In this document: positions 1 to 8,367 of the stretch, one piece after another
Layout: every line of letters starts with the position of its first letter
Numbering within the stretch: position 1 is the stretch's first letter
Source of the DNA: Nisaea sp.
GTDB lineage: Bacteria; Pseudomonadota; Alphaproteobacteria; Thalassobaculales; Thalassobaculaceae
Reading direction: 5' to 3'
Length of the DNA stretch: 33,539 bases
NCBI RefSeq assembly: GCF_017640745.1
Contig: NZ_JAEPQA010000033.1
Span: 1 to 33,539 of the forward strand
Translations under genes and position numbers: made by a program
Notes under the pieces: model-generated
What the model was told of the DNA's origin: nothing
What the model saw: the letters and a program-made list of their open reading frames with translations, nothing else
The model's database searches: none

Positions 1-2
1 GG

Positions 3-338
3 CTGACGGTGATCGCCATCGGTGCGCTTTACCTGCTGCCGTCGGACGGCACGGGGATCCTGCTGTTGATCTATATCGTCTGTTTCGGACTCAGCATGGG
101 GGCGAGGGGGCCGATCATCACGACGCTGATGGCGCGGCGCTTTTCCGGCTCCGGGATCGGAGCGATTCTCGGCGCGGCGAATTTCGGCCAGGGGATCGGG
201 GCCGCTTTTGGTGCGTTCTCTTCGGGATTTCTGTTCGATCTGAGCGGCGGATACGGGATCGGCTTTGCGGTCTGCACGGCGGCTGCGATTGCCGGCGCCG
301 GCCTGTTCTGGACGGTCGGCGCCGGCAATCGTGCTTGA
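3..338 (+). CDS. MFS transporter, C-terminal fragment (cut by window start)
   Basis: The reading frame is open from the first bases of the window, so only about the last 111 residues are seen and the start lies upstream. The fragment is a run of hydrophobic helices joined by short loops, including a Gly/Ala-rich helix (GIGAILGAANFGQGIGAAFG) followed by SGFLFDLSGGYGIGF. This is the usual look of the last three to four transmembrane helices of a major facilitator superfamily permease, and the loop with ARRF between helices fits. The substrate cannot be told from this part. The stop codon is six bases from the stop of the convergent chemoreceptor gene. A strong GC-rich inverted repeat lies inside the last codons. 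Confidence 0.8.
   Translation: MTVIAIGALYLLPSDGTGILLLIYIVCFGLSMGARGPIITTLMARRFSGSGIGAILGAANFGQGIGAAFGAFSSGFLFDLSGGYGIGFAVCTAAAIAGAGLFWTVGAGNRA
286..331. repeat. GC-rich inverted repeat in the 3' end of the MFS gene
   Basis: Bases 286-300 and 317-331 are exact reverse complements (15 bp, core GCCGGCGCC / GGCGCCGGC), enclosing a 16-base loop that can pair a little further. The hairpin ends five bases before the MFS stop codon and about 14 bases beyond the stop of the convergent chemoreceptor gene. No T-run follows on either strand, so it is not a classical intrinsic terminator. It could block 3' exonucleases or help Rho-dependent ending in both directions. It could also be a by-product of the Ala/Gly-rich coding sequence. 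Confidence 0.6.
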
Positions 339-344
339 GGGCCG

Positions 345-2753
345 TTATTTGCTGCGTACCTGGGAAAGGAAGTCCTCGACCTGACGGTTGAGGCTCTCGA
401 TCTGCTGGGTGAGCTCCCGGGCCCGGCCGCTGACCGCGTCGGCCGCGCCGCCGGATATCTGGGCGCTCTCGTTGACCCCCTCGATATTCCGCGCGACATC
501 GTCGGCGCTCATGCTCGCTTCCTCGATGTTTCTGGCGATCTCCTGGGTCGCGGAAGTCTGTTCCTCCATCGCCGCCGCGATGCTGGCGGAGATTTCACCG
601 AGTTCCTCGATGACCTTGGAAACCTCTTCCATATTCAGCGAGGCATTGTCGGTTTCCCGCTGGATCGCACTGACCCGTTCGGAGACCCGCTCGGTCGCCT
701 GAGCCGTCTGGTTGGCAAGGTTCTTCACCTCCGAGGCGACCACCGCGAAGCCCTTGCCGGCGTCGCCGGCACGGGCGGCCTCGATCGTCGCATTGAGGGC
801 CAGAAGGTTGGTCTGCTCAGCGATGTCCTGAATGAGCTGCACAACTTCGGTGATCTCGTCGACTGCCTTGCGCAGACCGTGCATGAGTTCGACCGACTGT
901 CCGGCGCGGTTTGACGCATCCCGCGATTTCTCGTTCGAGACTGCGATCTGGCGGCTGATCTCCTGGATGGACGATGTCAGTTCGGACGTCGCCGCGGCGA
1001 CCGTCTGCACGTTTGCGCTCGCCTGTGTCGAGGCGGCGGCCACGGCGGCGGCCTGATCGTGCGTCCTGGAGATCGCGCTGGTTACTTCCGAGGCGGAACC
1101 TTCCATCGTGCCGCCGGCATCCGCGACGCGCTGGGCGATGGACTTCACCGACTGCTCGAAACTGTCCGCCAGGGCGGCCATTTCCTTGCGCTTTTCCTCC
1201 GTAGAACGGCGTTCGATCTCCTGCTGCTCGCGTTCGAGCCGTTTCATCTCGTTCGCGTTGTCCTTGAAGATCTGAACCGCCTTCGCCATCTGGGCGATCT
1301 CGTCCTTCCGATCGGTCATCGGGATCTCGCTCTCAAGATCGCCGTCCGCCAGGCCGTTCATCGACCCGGTGATGACGGAGATCGGCCGCACGATGCTGCG
1401 TGCGATCAGGAAGGCGAGAATGAACCCGAGGGCGACGCCTCCGGCGGTGCCGATCAGGATCGATTGCAGCGACTGTTCCTTCAAGACCCGCAAGTCGCTG
1501 ATCTTCTGATCCTTGAAGCTGGCCGTCAGGGAGGCGTTTCTCTCCTCGACGCTGTTCATCTCGGCTTCGATCTGGGCCTGTTTGATCAAGGCTTCGCCGA
1601 CAATGTCGATCCTTTCGCGAAAACTCTTCGCCGCCTTGGCAGCCTGAAGGGCAAGGTCGCCATATTCTCCGGGAAGGCCTTTCTTGACGACCAGCGCCTT
1701 CGAGAACACGACCGAGACGTAGCCGGAGATGTTCTCTTTCGCCATCTCACGCTTCTCGGCCTCGGTTTCCGCAATGAATAGGCGCGTCTCAGCAGCCATC
1801 TCGTCTGCCGCGATCAGCATCTCGAGTGCGGCGATACGGGCATTCGTCGCCGCAACGCCTTTCTGCGAGGCTTCCTCATAGGCTGCATTCGCGTCGGCGA
1901 GCGCCTGTTTGCGGTCTTTCACGATTGCCGCGGCTTCCGCGCCGAGAGCGACGCTGCTCTCGGTGAGGGATGTGAACAGGCTATCCACGTCGCCCGATCC
2001 GTCCTGAATAGCTGAGATGAGGGCGGAGAACTGCTTTCTGTAATTGACAGTGATCTGGGCGACCTTGCTGGCTCCTGCTTCGGCCGGAGTGCCTTGCGCG
2101 GCCTTGCGAAGCGAGAGGGCGCCTAGAAAAAGGCTCTTGGTTCCGGCTTCGAGAGCGGTGCGGTTCTCTTCGGTGCGCTCCAGACGGTACGCCGCTTCAG
2201 ACGCGCGAATGGCGTTGCTATCCGCAAGGAGTGTATTGGCGGCGCTCATGACGGCGATACTGCTGTCGCGAATGGCTTCCGCATCGTCTTCGATTTCGCC
2301 GTTTGCCTTGTAGATCTCGTTGGCGGCGGTACTCAGTTTTTCGGAAACGTCCTTGATTTCCACGGCCGCGGCCTGCATCGCCGCGGTCAGATCTGCTGTT
2401 TCGGTATTTACCGCATAAAGCTCTTCGAGTTTCGCATCGTAGGTTCCGAGTTCCGTATTGATCTCCAGCAGTGCCGGGTCGCTTGCGCCCTGAGCGACCA
2501 TCGCGGCGAGCTTCGTTTCGGCGGCCCGGGTCTGTGTTATGGCAACCTCGTAATACGATGGGGCACGGCTCATCGCGTAGAGCTTCGCCTGGGCGTTTCC
2601 TTGCCCGAAGGTGTCGACGGCATCGAGCAGATTGAGCGTGAGCGTGATGTCCTTGTCGTATCGGGTGAGGCCGAAATAGCCGATCAGCCCGACACCGGCA
2701 GCGATGAACAATGTCACTGCGAACCCGGCGGCGATCCGAAATCCTATACGCAT
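345..2753 (-). CDS. Methyl-accepting chemotaxis protein with long helical periplasmic region
   Basis: This chemoreceptor senses an outside signal and controls the CheA/CheW kinase complex at the inner membrane. I take ATG 2753 as start (802 residues, [10 protein letters not shown]...), because GGAG lies six bases upstream. A longer frame from TTG 2789 adds 12 polar residues. TM1 is about residues 7-28. A roughly 400-residue, almost all-helical Ala/Glu-rich periplasmic region follows, longer than a usual four-helix-bundle sensor. TM2 is about 431-453, a HAMP domain about 454-506, and the signalling domain follows with the conserved hairpin [20 protein letters not shown] and [15 protein letters not shown] at about 644-680. 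There is no C-terminal NWETF-type CheR-docking pentapeptide. It is divergent from the secreted PDC-like gene at 2910, which may be its sensory partner. The ligand is unknown. Confidence 0.95.
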   Translation of the reverse strand: MRIGFRIAAGFAVTLFIAAGVGLIGYFGLTRYDKDITLTLNLLDAVDTFGQGNAQAKLYAMSRAPSYYEVAITQTRAAETKLAAMVAQGASDPALLEINTELGTYDAKLEELYAVNTETADLTAAMQAAAVEIKDVSEKLSTAANEIYKANGEIEDDAEAIRDSSIAVMSAANTLLADSNAIRASEAAYRLERTEENRTALEAGTKSLFLGALSLRKAAQGTPAEAGASKVAQITVNYRKQFSALISAIQDGSGDVDSLFTSLTESSVALGAEAAAIVKDRKQALADANAAYEEASQKGVAATNARIAALEMLIAADEMAAETRLFIAETEAEKREMAKENISGYVSVVFSKALVVKKGLPGEYGDLALQAAKAAKSFRERIDIVGEALIKQAQIEAEMNSVEERNASLTASFKDQKISDLRVLKEQSLQSILIGTAGGVALGFILAFLIARSIVRPISVITGSMNGLADGDLESEIPMTDRKDEIAQMAKAVQIFKDNANEMKRLEREQQEIERRSTEEKRKEMAALADSFEQSVKSIAQRVADAGGTMEGSASEVTSAISRTHDQAAAVAAASTQASANVQTVAAATSELTSSIQEISRQIAVSNEKSRDASNRAGQSVELMHGLRKAVDEITEVVQLIQDIAEQTNLLALNATIEAARAGDAGKGFAVVASEVKNLANQTAQATERVSERVSAIQRETDNASLNMEEVSKVIEELGEISASIAAAMEEQTSATQEIARNIEEASMSADDVARNIEGVNESAQISGGAADAVSGRARELTQQIESLNRQVEDFLSQVRSK

Positions 2754-2909
2754 GGCGTGCTCCAGCTCGGTCGTTATGTTGCCTTTCAATATACAGAATA
2801 TTTTTGTTTATTACTTAAAATGACGTTAACAATGTGGGTCAAATTGTCATTAATAAAATTTTTACATTATTCGTGTGGGATATTGTGGGCAGCTTAGGAG
2901 GAGGTTCCC
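2754..2909. promoter_or_regulatory. AT-rich divergent promoter region between MCP and secreted sensor gene
   Basis: From about 2785 to 2890 the sequence turns sharply AT-rich (runs such as AATATTTTTGTTTATTAC and TTAATAAAATTTTTACATT) in an otherwise GC-rich window. That fits promoters for both divergent genes. A TTGTCA at 2844-2849 resembles a -35 element but has no convincing -10 at the right distance. AATGAC and GTCATT half-sites at about 2819-2851 form a loose inverted repeat. A very strong Shine-Dalgarno, AGGAGGAGG, at 2896-2904 lies five bases before ATG 2910. I see no clear sigma-54 or sigma-28 match. Confidence 0.5.
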
Positions 2910-3482
2910 ATGAAGACAGTGTTTAAGGTTCTAACACTTGCGGTATCGCTTTTCGTTCTTGCGCCTGATGCGCGGGCGAACGATTTCGAGCCGCAGATCA
3001 AGGCCTTCTACGAGAGCACCGTGAAGGCATGGCTTTCGGATCCGGCCGTGATTGCCGCCATCAAGGCGCAGAACGGTGAAACGTCGGGCTACGATGCCGC
3101 GAAGATCGATGCGCTCGACAAGCAGTGGCGCGCGGAGGCGAAAGCCGGCGGCGGTGATCTGGTGAACAAGGTCGCGGGCAATTCGCTGTCGGCCTGGCTC
3201 AAGGGCAAGAAAGACGAAGCAGGCGGCAAGATCGCCGAAATCTTCATCATGGACGCGAAGGGCCTCAATGTCGGCATGAGCGACACCACGTCCGATTACA
3301 TGCAGGGCGATGAAGGCAAGCACCAGAAGACTTTCGGCGCCGGTGCGGATGCCGTCTTTATCGACGAGGTCGAGTTCGACGAGAGCTCGGGGGCGTTCCA
3401 GTCGCAGCTTTCCGCAACCATCAGCGACGGCGGTTCCCCGATCGGCGCGATTACCGTCGGCGTGAACGTCGAAAAACTCTGA
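2910..3482 (+). CDS. Secreted PDC/Cache-like periplasmic protein
   Basis: This is a 190-residue protein with a clear signal peptide: MKTVFK, a hydrophobic stretch, and a likely cut after ARA at about residue 23. The mature part begins with an amphipathic helical segment (NDFEPQIKAFYESTVKAWL). It then has a mixed alpha/beta part with IFIMDAKGLNVGMSDTTSDY, an acidic stretch, and SPIGAITVGVNVEKL at the end. The pattern 'D.kGl.vg.sd...d' followed by a final beta strand 'g.ig.itvgv' is typical of PDC/Cache sensor folds. There is no membrane anchor and no signalling domain, so it would be a free periplasmic protein. The start is set by AGGAGGAGG. The last six codons and the stop lie in a tandemly duplicated 49-bp unit. 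It is divergent from a chemoreceptor gene. Ligand binding is inferred only. Confidence 0.85.
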   Translation: MKTVFKVLTLAVSLFVLAPDARANDFEPQIKAFYESTVKAWLSDPAVIAAIKAQNGETSGYDAAKIDALDKQWRAEAKAGGGDLVNKVAGNSLSAWLKGKKDEAGGKIAEIFIMDAKGLNVGMSDTTSDYMQGDEGKHQKTFGAGADAVFIDEVEFDESSGAFQSQLSATISDGGSPIGAITVGVNVEKL

Positions 3483-3556
3483 ACGTTCTCTTCCGGAACG
3501 TAGAAGAGGCGTGAACGTCGAAAAACTCTGAACGTTCTCTTCCGGAACGTAGAAGA
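3459..3556 (+). repeat. Perfect 49-bp tandem duplication spanning a stop codon
   Basis: Bases 3459-3507 are repeated without change at 3508-3556. Copy one holds the last codons (VNVEKL), the stop TGA and 25 bases of 3' flank. Copy two therefore lies wholly in the untranslated tail, between the stop and the terminator. Each unit contains ACGTTC...GAACGT (3483-3488 with 3496-3501 in copy one), a 6-bp hairpin with TTCCGGAA in its middle. Identity is complete, so the event is recent or maintained. An assembly duplication is also possible. Confidence 0.95.
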
Positions 3557-3581
3557 AAGGCCGCCGCGAGGCGGCCTTTTT
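3556..3581 (+). terminator. Intrinsic terminator after the secreted sensor gene
   Basis: AAAGGCCGCC (3556-3565) pairs fully with GGCGGCCTTT (3570-3579) around a GCGA tetraloop. A TTTTT run at 3577-3581 follows directly. It ends the plus-strand sensor gene. On the other strand it lies just after the acyl-CoA dehydrogenase stop, with only a weak T/C-rich tail, so it may work in both directions. Confidence 0.92.
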
Positions 3582-3582
3582 G

Positions 3583-4782
3583 CTATCCGGTGGTGCGCCG
3601 GAGTGGATTCATCACCGGGTGCCGGTTGGCGTTCTTGAAACCGAGCGCGTCCTCCGCGATCAGCACGCGCTGGACGTTTGGCGTGCCTTCGCCGACGGTC
3701 AACATGTTGACATAGGCGGTCAGCGTGTTGATCGGATATTCCTCTGCCAGGGCATAGGCTGCGAAGGTGTCGCGTGCGGTCTGTGCGGCCTTCTGCGCGA
3801 CCTCGGACGCGAGATATTTCGCGCGGGCTGCGGCGCGTGTCGAGCGCTCCCCCCTGTCCATGAGCCAGGCCATGCGCCGCAGCATGAGCCGGGCCGCGTC
3901 GATCCCGACGGCGACATCGGCGATGGGATGCTGGATCATCTGGTAGTGGCCGATGGCCTGTCCGCCGACCTCGCGTTCCCGGGCATAGCGCAGGGTCTCG
4001 TCGAAACAGGCCTGGGCGAGACCGACGAGCCGGCCCGATACCGTCAACCGTCCGTATTCGAGGGCGTTCAGTGCGATCTTCAGGCCGTCCCCTTCGGCGC
4101 CGAGGCGGTTTTCCGCCGGAACCCGGAAATCGTCGAGAAACACCTCGCAGGAGCGCAGGCAGTTCGAGAGCGGCCGCATGTCGATCGGTTTCGCGCTATA
4201 CCCGGGCACACTCTTGGGTTCGACGATAAAGGCAGAGATCCCGCGCTTGCCGGCATCGGGATCGGTTTTCGCGAACAGCACGCCGATATCCGCGGCGTTG
4301 GAGAAGGTGATCCAGATCTTCGAGCCGTTGAGGACATAGCTGTCGCCGTCCCGCCGCGCCGTGGTCCGCATGGCGCCTCCCGGGTCGGAGCCTCCGCCGG
4401 GTTCGGTCAGGGCGAACATGCCGATCTTGCGTCCGGAAATCAGTTCGGGAACGTATTTCCGCGCCTGTTCCGGCGTGCCCCAATTGAAGATCGTGAAGGG
4501 ACAGGTCATCGCCTGCATGTTCATCGCATATCCGAAACCGGGCGAAAGCCGGGAGATCTCCTCCGCGATGACCCCGACGGCGGAGAAACCGATCGCGGTG
4601 CCGCCGAACTCCTCCGGAAAGGCGGCGCCGAACAGCCCGGCATCGCCCATCGCCTGGATGATCGGGTAGGGGAATTCGCCGGAGGCCTCGTAGGCGGCGA
4701 AGTTGGGAGCGATTTCGGTTTCGTACACGCGGTTGACCGTTTCGCGCACGGCGTCGAGGACCGAATCTTCGGTGAAATCCAT
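3583..4782 (-). CDS. Acyl-CoA dehydrogenase family protein
   Basis: This 399-residue FAD flavoprotein would oxidise an acyl-CoA to its 2,3-enoyl-CoA and pass electrons to ETF. The N-terminal helical domain runs to about residue 120. The FAD/substrate motif is FALTEPGGGSD (about 123-133), followed by LNGSKIWIT (151-159), the middle beta domain, and the C-terminal four-helix domain. GEGTPNVQRVLIAEDALG near the end places Glu365 where many family members carry the catalytic base. Length is standard. The substrate is not clear; the GEGT arrangement is shared with several short- and branched-chain or glutaryl-CoA-type enzymes. It is last of three genes on this strand, 12 bases after the GT41 gene, and is followed by the bidirectional-looking terminator at 3556-3581. 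Confidence 0.93.
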   Translation of the reverse strand: MDFTEDSVLDAVRETVNRVYETEIAPNFAAYEASGEFPYPIIQAMGDAGLFGAAFPEEFGGTAIGFSAVGVIAEEISRLSPGFGYAMNMQAMTCPFTIFNWGTPEQARKYVPELISGRKIGMFALTEPGGGSDPGGAMRTTARRDGDSYVLNGSKIWITFSNAADIGVLFAKTDPDAGKRGISAFIVEPKSVPGYSAKPIDMRPLSNCLRSCEVFLDDFRVPAENRLGAEGDGLKIALNALEYGRLTVSGRLVGLAQACFDETLRYAREREVGGQAIGHYQMIQHPIADVAVGIDAARLMLRRMAWLMDRGERSTRAAARAKYLASEVAQKAAQTARDTFAAYALAEEYPINTLTAYVNMLTVGEGTPNVQRVLIAEDALGFKNANRHPVMNPLRRTTG

Positions 4783-4794
4783 GAGACAGCTCCG

Positions 4795-6594
4795 TCAGGG
4801 AGAGATCGTGATGTCGGCGGGAGGAAGGTTCATGCGGGCGCGCGCGATCATCTCGAGATAGGCGCGCTCCAGCGCGGCAGTGTAGGTCCGCATATCGAAC
4901 AGGGGGGCGGCTTTCCGGGCGCGTTCGAGATGGAGGCGCAGTGCGGAAAGCCGTTTCGGAGCTCGGGCAAGGGCGATGGCAATGCCGGCCTGTTCCTCCG
5001 GAGTGCTTGCAATCAGATCGGGCAGACCTGCGGCCGTCAGAAGCGAAGCGCCGACACGTGCCGCGAAGGTGTCTCCGGCGACGGTGATGACGGGAACCCC
5101 GCGCCAGAGGGCGTCAGCGCCGGTTGTGTGGGCATTGAACCAAGTACTGTCTAGATAGAGATCCGCGAGCGCGAGCCGGGCGACATGCTCTCGGGCCGGG
5201 GCCTTCGACGCAAACACGATCCGCTCCGGTGCGACCCCGGCGGCGTGCGCGGCGGCCCGGATGTTTGTCCGGCAGAGCGCGCCATGGTCGAGCATCCAGA
5301 GGACGCTTCCAGGAACCTCCCGAAGGCAAACCATCCAGGCCGCGAAGGCGTCTGCTGCAATCTTGTTCTGGCTGTGGAAGCCGAGGAAGACCAGTGCGTC
5401 TTCCGGCAGCCCGGCGCTCTTGCGGCTTGGCGGAGGCGGAATCTGGCGTGTCCCGTCGAACGGCATGTAGCAATGAGGAAGGCGGACGATGCGCTCACTG
5501 TAGTTGACCGTGTCCGATTGGCGGATCAAGCGGCCGTCGCCGACGATGTAATCGTGCAGACCGCCGCATGTTCCGGGAAAACCAAAGTAATTGACCAGGA
5601 TGGGGGCCGGTCGATGGGACAGCAGTCCGAGAGGCCGATCTGCCAGAAAGCCGTCAAGATCGGCGAGAATCTCAATGCCGTCATTCCGAATCTGTTTTGC
5701 CTGGTCCTCCGGCGATAACCCGCCCAGATCGACGATGTCTCCGGCCGCCGTTTGAATGGCTTCATTCCAGGCAGAGTCGCCGTCGCCATTCGGCGTTGCG
5801 TAGACACGGACTCTGAACCGTTCCCTGTCGTGGCACCCAAGCAGCTCGGGCAAGGCTTCGGCCATCGCGTGATCTTTCAGGTAACTGCAGACATACCCGA
5901 CGCGGATCTTTGCCCTGGACTCTCCCGAGAGTCTGGGCCGCAACTTAGAGGTGGGCAGAGAGCGGACGATTTTTTCCGCAGCCCGGCGCTGATCCGCCGG
6001 TGTCGCGTGCGGGGCCAGAAGCGTCAGGGGGTGGCCGGGCACCACTCGGATGCGCGCGACCAGACGGGCGATCCGATCGAATCGGCAGCCGGGATCGTCC
6101 ATCCGGCACAGCCAGCGGCTATCCAGGTTGAAACCTTGCAGGGCCTCGGCATAGTCCGGGCGCAACATGATGGCTCGACGCGAATGCCGGATCGCGGTCT
6201 CGAACCGGCGATTGGCGCGGGCGAACCGCGCGGCTTCCGCGCTGGCGATTGCGTAGGCGGACCAGGCGCCTTCCGACCGGGGAGCGGAGCAGAGTGCGAT
6301 CCGCGCCAACCGTACCGGATTGTCCGATATGCCGGCTATCTGCGCGAGGTTCGCGTAGGCGCTCGCGCGCTCCGGGGCAATCGCGAGTGCCTTGCGGATC
6401 AGTTGGAAAGCTGGCGCCCCTCGCGAGGCTTCGAGTTCCATCAAGCCGGCGAAATGAAGCGCTTGGGCGATCTCCGCCGGGTGCCCGCTGGCATTGGCGA
6501 CCGCGCGCGCGACTTCAGCGGCGGTTGCGGGGTCGCCCCTGTCCAAGGCCGATTTGGCATCGGCGAGCCTCGGAGATGAGGCTGTTGCCGTCAT
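4795..6594 (-). CDS. TPR-containing GT41 (O-GlcNAc transferase/SPINDLY-like) glycosyltransferase
   Basis: This 599-residue cytoplasmic protein has about 200 residues of TPR-like helical repeats (for example YANLAQIAGISDNPVRLARI and AIRHSRRAIMLRPDYAEALQ). A GT41 catalytic region follows from about residue 228. Family landmarks seen are IRVGYVCSYLKDHAMAEALP (about 230-249), YFGFPGTCG (about 336-344), FHSQNKIAADAF with Lys411 at the expected UDP-contact position, the PGSVLWML block, and NAHTTGADALWRGVPVIT (about 487-504). Members add sugars to Ser/Thr of proteins, or in bacteria act on surface proteins and glycans. The target here is unknown. Its ATG overlaps the GMC oxidoreductase stop (ATGA), so the two are translationally coupled. 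The setting among oxidoreductase genes is unusual. Confidence 0.9.
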   Translation of the reverse strand: MTATASSPRLADAKSALDRGDPATAAEVARAVANASGHPAEIAQALHFAGLMELEASRGAPAFQLIRKALAIAPERASAYANLAQIAGISDNPVRLARIALCSAPRSEGAWSAYAIASAEAARFARANRRFETAIRHSRRAIMLRPDYAEALQGFNLDSRWLCRMDDPGCRFDRIARLVARIRVVPGHPLTLLAPHATPADQRRAAEKIVRSLPTSKLRPRLSGESRAKIRVGYVCSYLKDHAMAEALPELLGCHDRERFRVRVYATPNGDGDSAWNEAIQTAAGDIVDLGGLSPEDQAKQIRNDGIEILADLDGFLADRPLGLLSHRPAPILVNYFGFPGTCGGLHDYIVGDGRLIRQSDTVNYSERIVRLPHCYMPFDGTRQIPPPPSRKSAGLPEDALVFLGFHSQNKIAADAFAAWMVCLREVPGSVLWMLDHGALCRTNIRAAAHAAGVAPERIVFASKAPAREHVARLALADLYLDSTWFNAHTTGADALWRGVPVITVAGDTFAARVGASLLTAAGLPDLIASTPEEQAGIAIALARAPKRLSALRLHLERARKAAPLFDMRTYTAALERAYLEMIARARMNLPPADITISP

Positions 6595-8195
6595 CGGCCC
6601 CGGTTGTCCTCCAGGATCATGTCGGCGGCCTTCTCGCCGATCATCATGGCCGGGGCGTTGGTGTTCCCGGAGACGACCGTCGGCATGATCGAACAGTCCG
6701 CGACGCGCAGGCCACCGATGCCGTGGACCCGGAGGCGAGCATCGACCACGGCTTTCGGGTCGCTGCCCATGCGGCAGGTGCTGGTCGGGTGGAAGATCGT
6801 GCCGCCTTTCTCGCGGGCATAGGCAAGCAGGGACTCGTCGTCCGTCCGGTCGAGACCGGGCTCGTACTCTTTCTTCAGATACTTCCTGAACGCCGGCGAC
6901 TGGGAGATCTTCCGGTTCAGTTTCATGCCGGCGAGGATCGTCTGCCGGTCGCCTTCGGTCGAGAGATAGTTCGGCTTGATGCTCGGGTACTGCCGCGGAT
7001 CGCCCGACTTGACCATGATGGTGCCGCGGCTTTCCGGCCGGAGCTGGCAGATCGAGGAGGTCACGCCAGGGAAGGGATGCAGGAGCTGTCCGGGCTTGTC
7101 GGCGCTGAACGGGATGAAATGGAACTGGATGTCCGGCGTCTCAAGCTCCTCCCGTGTCTTGGTGAAGACGAAGACCTGACCGGCACTGATTGTCAGCGGG
7201 CCTTCGCGGGTCAGCGCATATTGCAGGCCCATCATGATCCGCTTCAGCGGATTGCCGACGTCGGTATTGAGGGATTCGAGACCGTCCAGCTCGTAGATCG
7301 CCCGGACCTGAAAATGATCCTGCAGATCGTCGCCGACGCCCGGCAGGTCGTGCTGTACCGGGATGCCGACGCTGCGGAGATGCGCCGCGGGGCCGACGCC
7401 GGAGAGCTGCAGGAGCTGCGGCGAGTTGATGGCGCCGCCGCAGAGAACGATCTCGCGGCCGGCCTCGGCCCGGTATTCGATCCCGTCGCGCAGATAACGG
7501 ATGCCTGTCGCCCGTCCGTCCTTCAGCTCGAGCGAGGAAGCAAGGGCGCGGGTCTCGATGCGGAGATTCTTGCGGCTCCGGATTGGGTCCAGATAGGCGA
7601 CGGCGGCACTGCAGCGCCGCCCGTTGCGGCTGGTCGTCTGGTAGTAGCCGGCGCCGGCCTGAACCGCGCCGTTATAGTCCTCGTTGCGCTTGATCCCGAC
7701 TTCCTCGCAGGCGTCGAGAAAAGCCTCGCAGACCGGACGCCGGTCGGCGATGTCGGAAACCGAGAGCGGACCGGAGCCGCCGCGCAGCTCACTTTCCCCG
7801 CGCTCGAAGCTTTCGGATTTCTTGAAATAGGGCAGGACGTCCTGCCAGCCCCAGCCCTCGTTGCCGAGCTGGCGCCAGTGGTCGTAATCCTGCTGTTGGC
7901 CGCGGACATAGAGCAGCCCGTTGATCGAGCTGGAGCCGCCGAGTACCCGCCCGCGCGGCCAGATCATGACGCGGTCGTTCACCCCCGGATCCGGCTCGGT
8001 CTCGTAGCCCCACGAAAGATCCGGATGGTACATGGTGCGGTAATAGCCGACGGGAACGTGAATCCAGGGGTTGAGGTCCTTGCCGCCGGCCTCAAGCAGC
8101 AACACCTTGTTTCTCGGATCGGCCGACAGCCGGTTGGCGACGACGCAACCGGCGGAACCGGCTCCGACAACAATGTAATCGTAGATCTCGCTCAC
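6591..8195 (-). CDS. GMC family FAD-dependent oxidoreductase (choline/alcohol dehydrogenase type)
   Basis: This flavoenzyme oxidises a primary or secondary alcohol with bound FAD. I chose GTG 8195 (534 residues, VSEIYDYIVVGAGSAG). GGAGG lies seven bases upstream and the Rossmann motif then starts at residue 11, as is usual. The frame stays open to an ATG at 8378, but those 61 residues look unlike the family and would run into the divergent gene at 8368. The GMC signature RGRVLGGSSSINGLLYVRG lies at about 75-95. HPTSTCRMG (His469) and SGNTNAPAMM (Asn511/513) give the catalytic His and its partner. It looks closest to BetA/AlkJ-like alcohol dehydrogenases, but the exact substrate cannot be read. 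Its stop overlaps the start of the GT41 gene by the ATGA tetranucleotide. Confidence 0.93.
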   Translation of the reverse strand: MSEIYDYIVVGAGSAGCVVANRLSADPRNKVLLLEAGGKDLNPWIHVPVGYYRTMYHPDLSWGYETEPDPGVNDRVMIWPRGRVLGGSSSINGLLYVRGQQQDYDHWRQLGNEGWGWQDVLPYFKKSESFERGESELRGGSGPLSVSDIADRRPVCEAFLDACEEVGIKRNEDYNGAVQAGAGYYQTTSRNGRRCSAAVAYLDPIRSRKNLRIETRALASSLELKDGRATGIRYLRDGIEYRAEAGREIVLCGGAINSPQLLQLSGVGPAAHLRSVGIPVQHDLPGVGDDLQDHFQVRAIYELDGLESLNTDVGNPLKRIMMGLQYALTREGPLTISAGQVFVFTKTREELETPDIQFHFIPFSADKPGQLLHPFPGVTSSICQLRPESRGTIMVKSGDPRQYPSIKPNYLSTEGDRQTILAGMKLNRKISQSPAFRKYLKKEYEPGLDRTDDESLLAYAREKGGTIFHPTSTCRMGSDPKAVVDARLRVHGIGGLRVADCSIMPTVVSGNTNAPAMMIGEKAADMILEDNRGR

Positions 8196-8367
8196 CCCGA
8201 GCCTCCCGGACGCCTGAATTCGTTTGTTTTGCCGGAGGATAGGACGGGCGAACCGGCCCGTCGATGGGGTAAGGCGCCGCGTCGGCGGAAAGAATGTCGT
8301 GACCGCTTGTTGCTTTTCAGGCGGCCGGTTTGGCGTAGGATGCGGGAAACTTAGCGGAGGAAGCATA

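Noticed and set aside
3580-5154. A 524-codon plus-strand open frame opposite the acyl-CoA dehydrogenase
   Set aside because: It is an antisense shadow in high-GC DNA; the minus strand holds a full, motif-bearing enzyme, and this frame has no recognisable domain.
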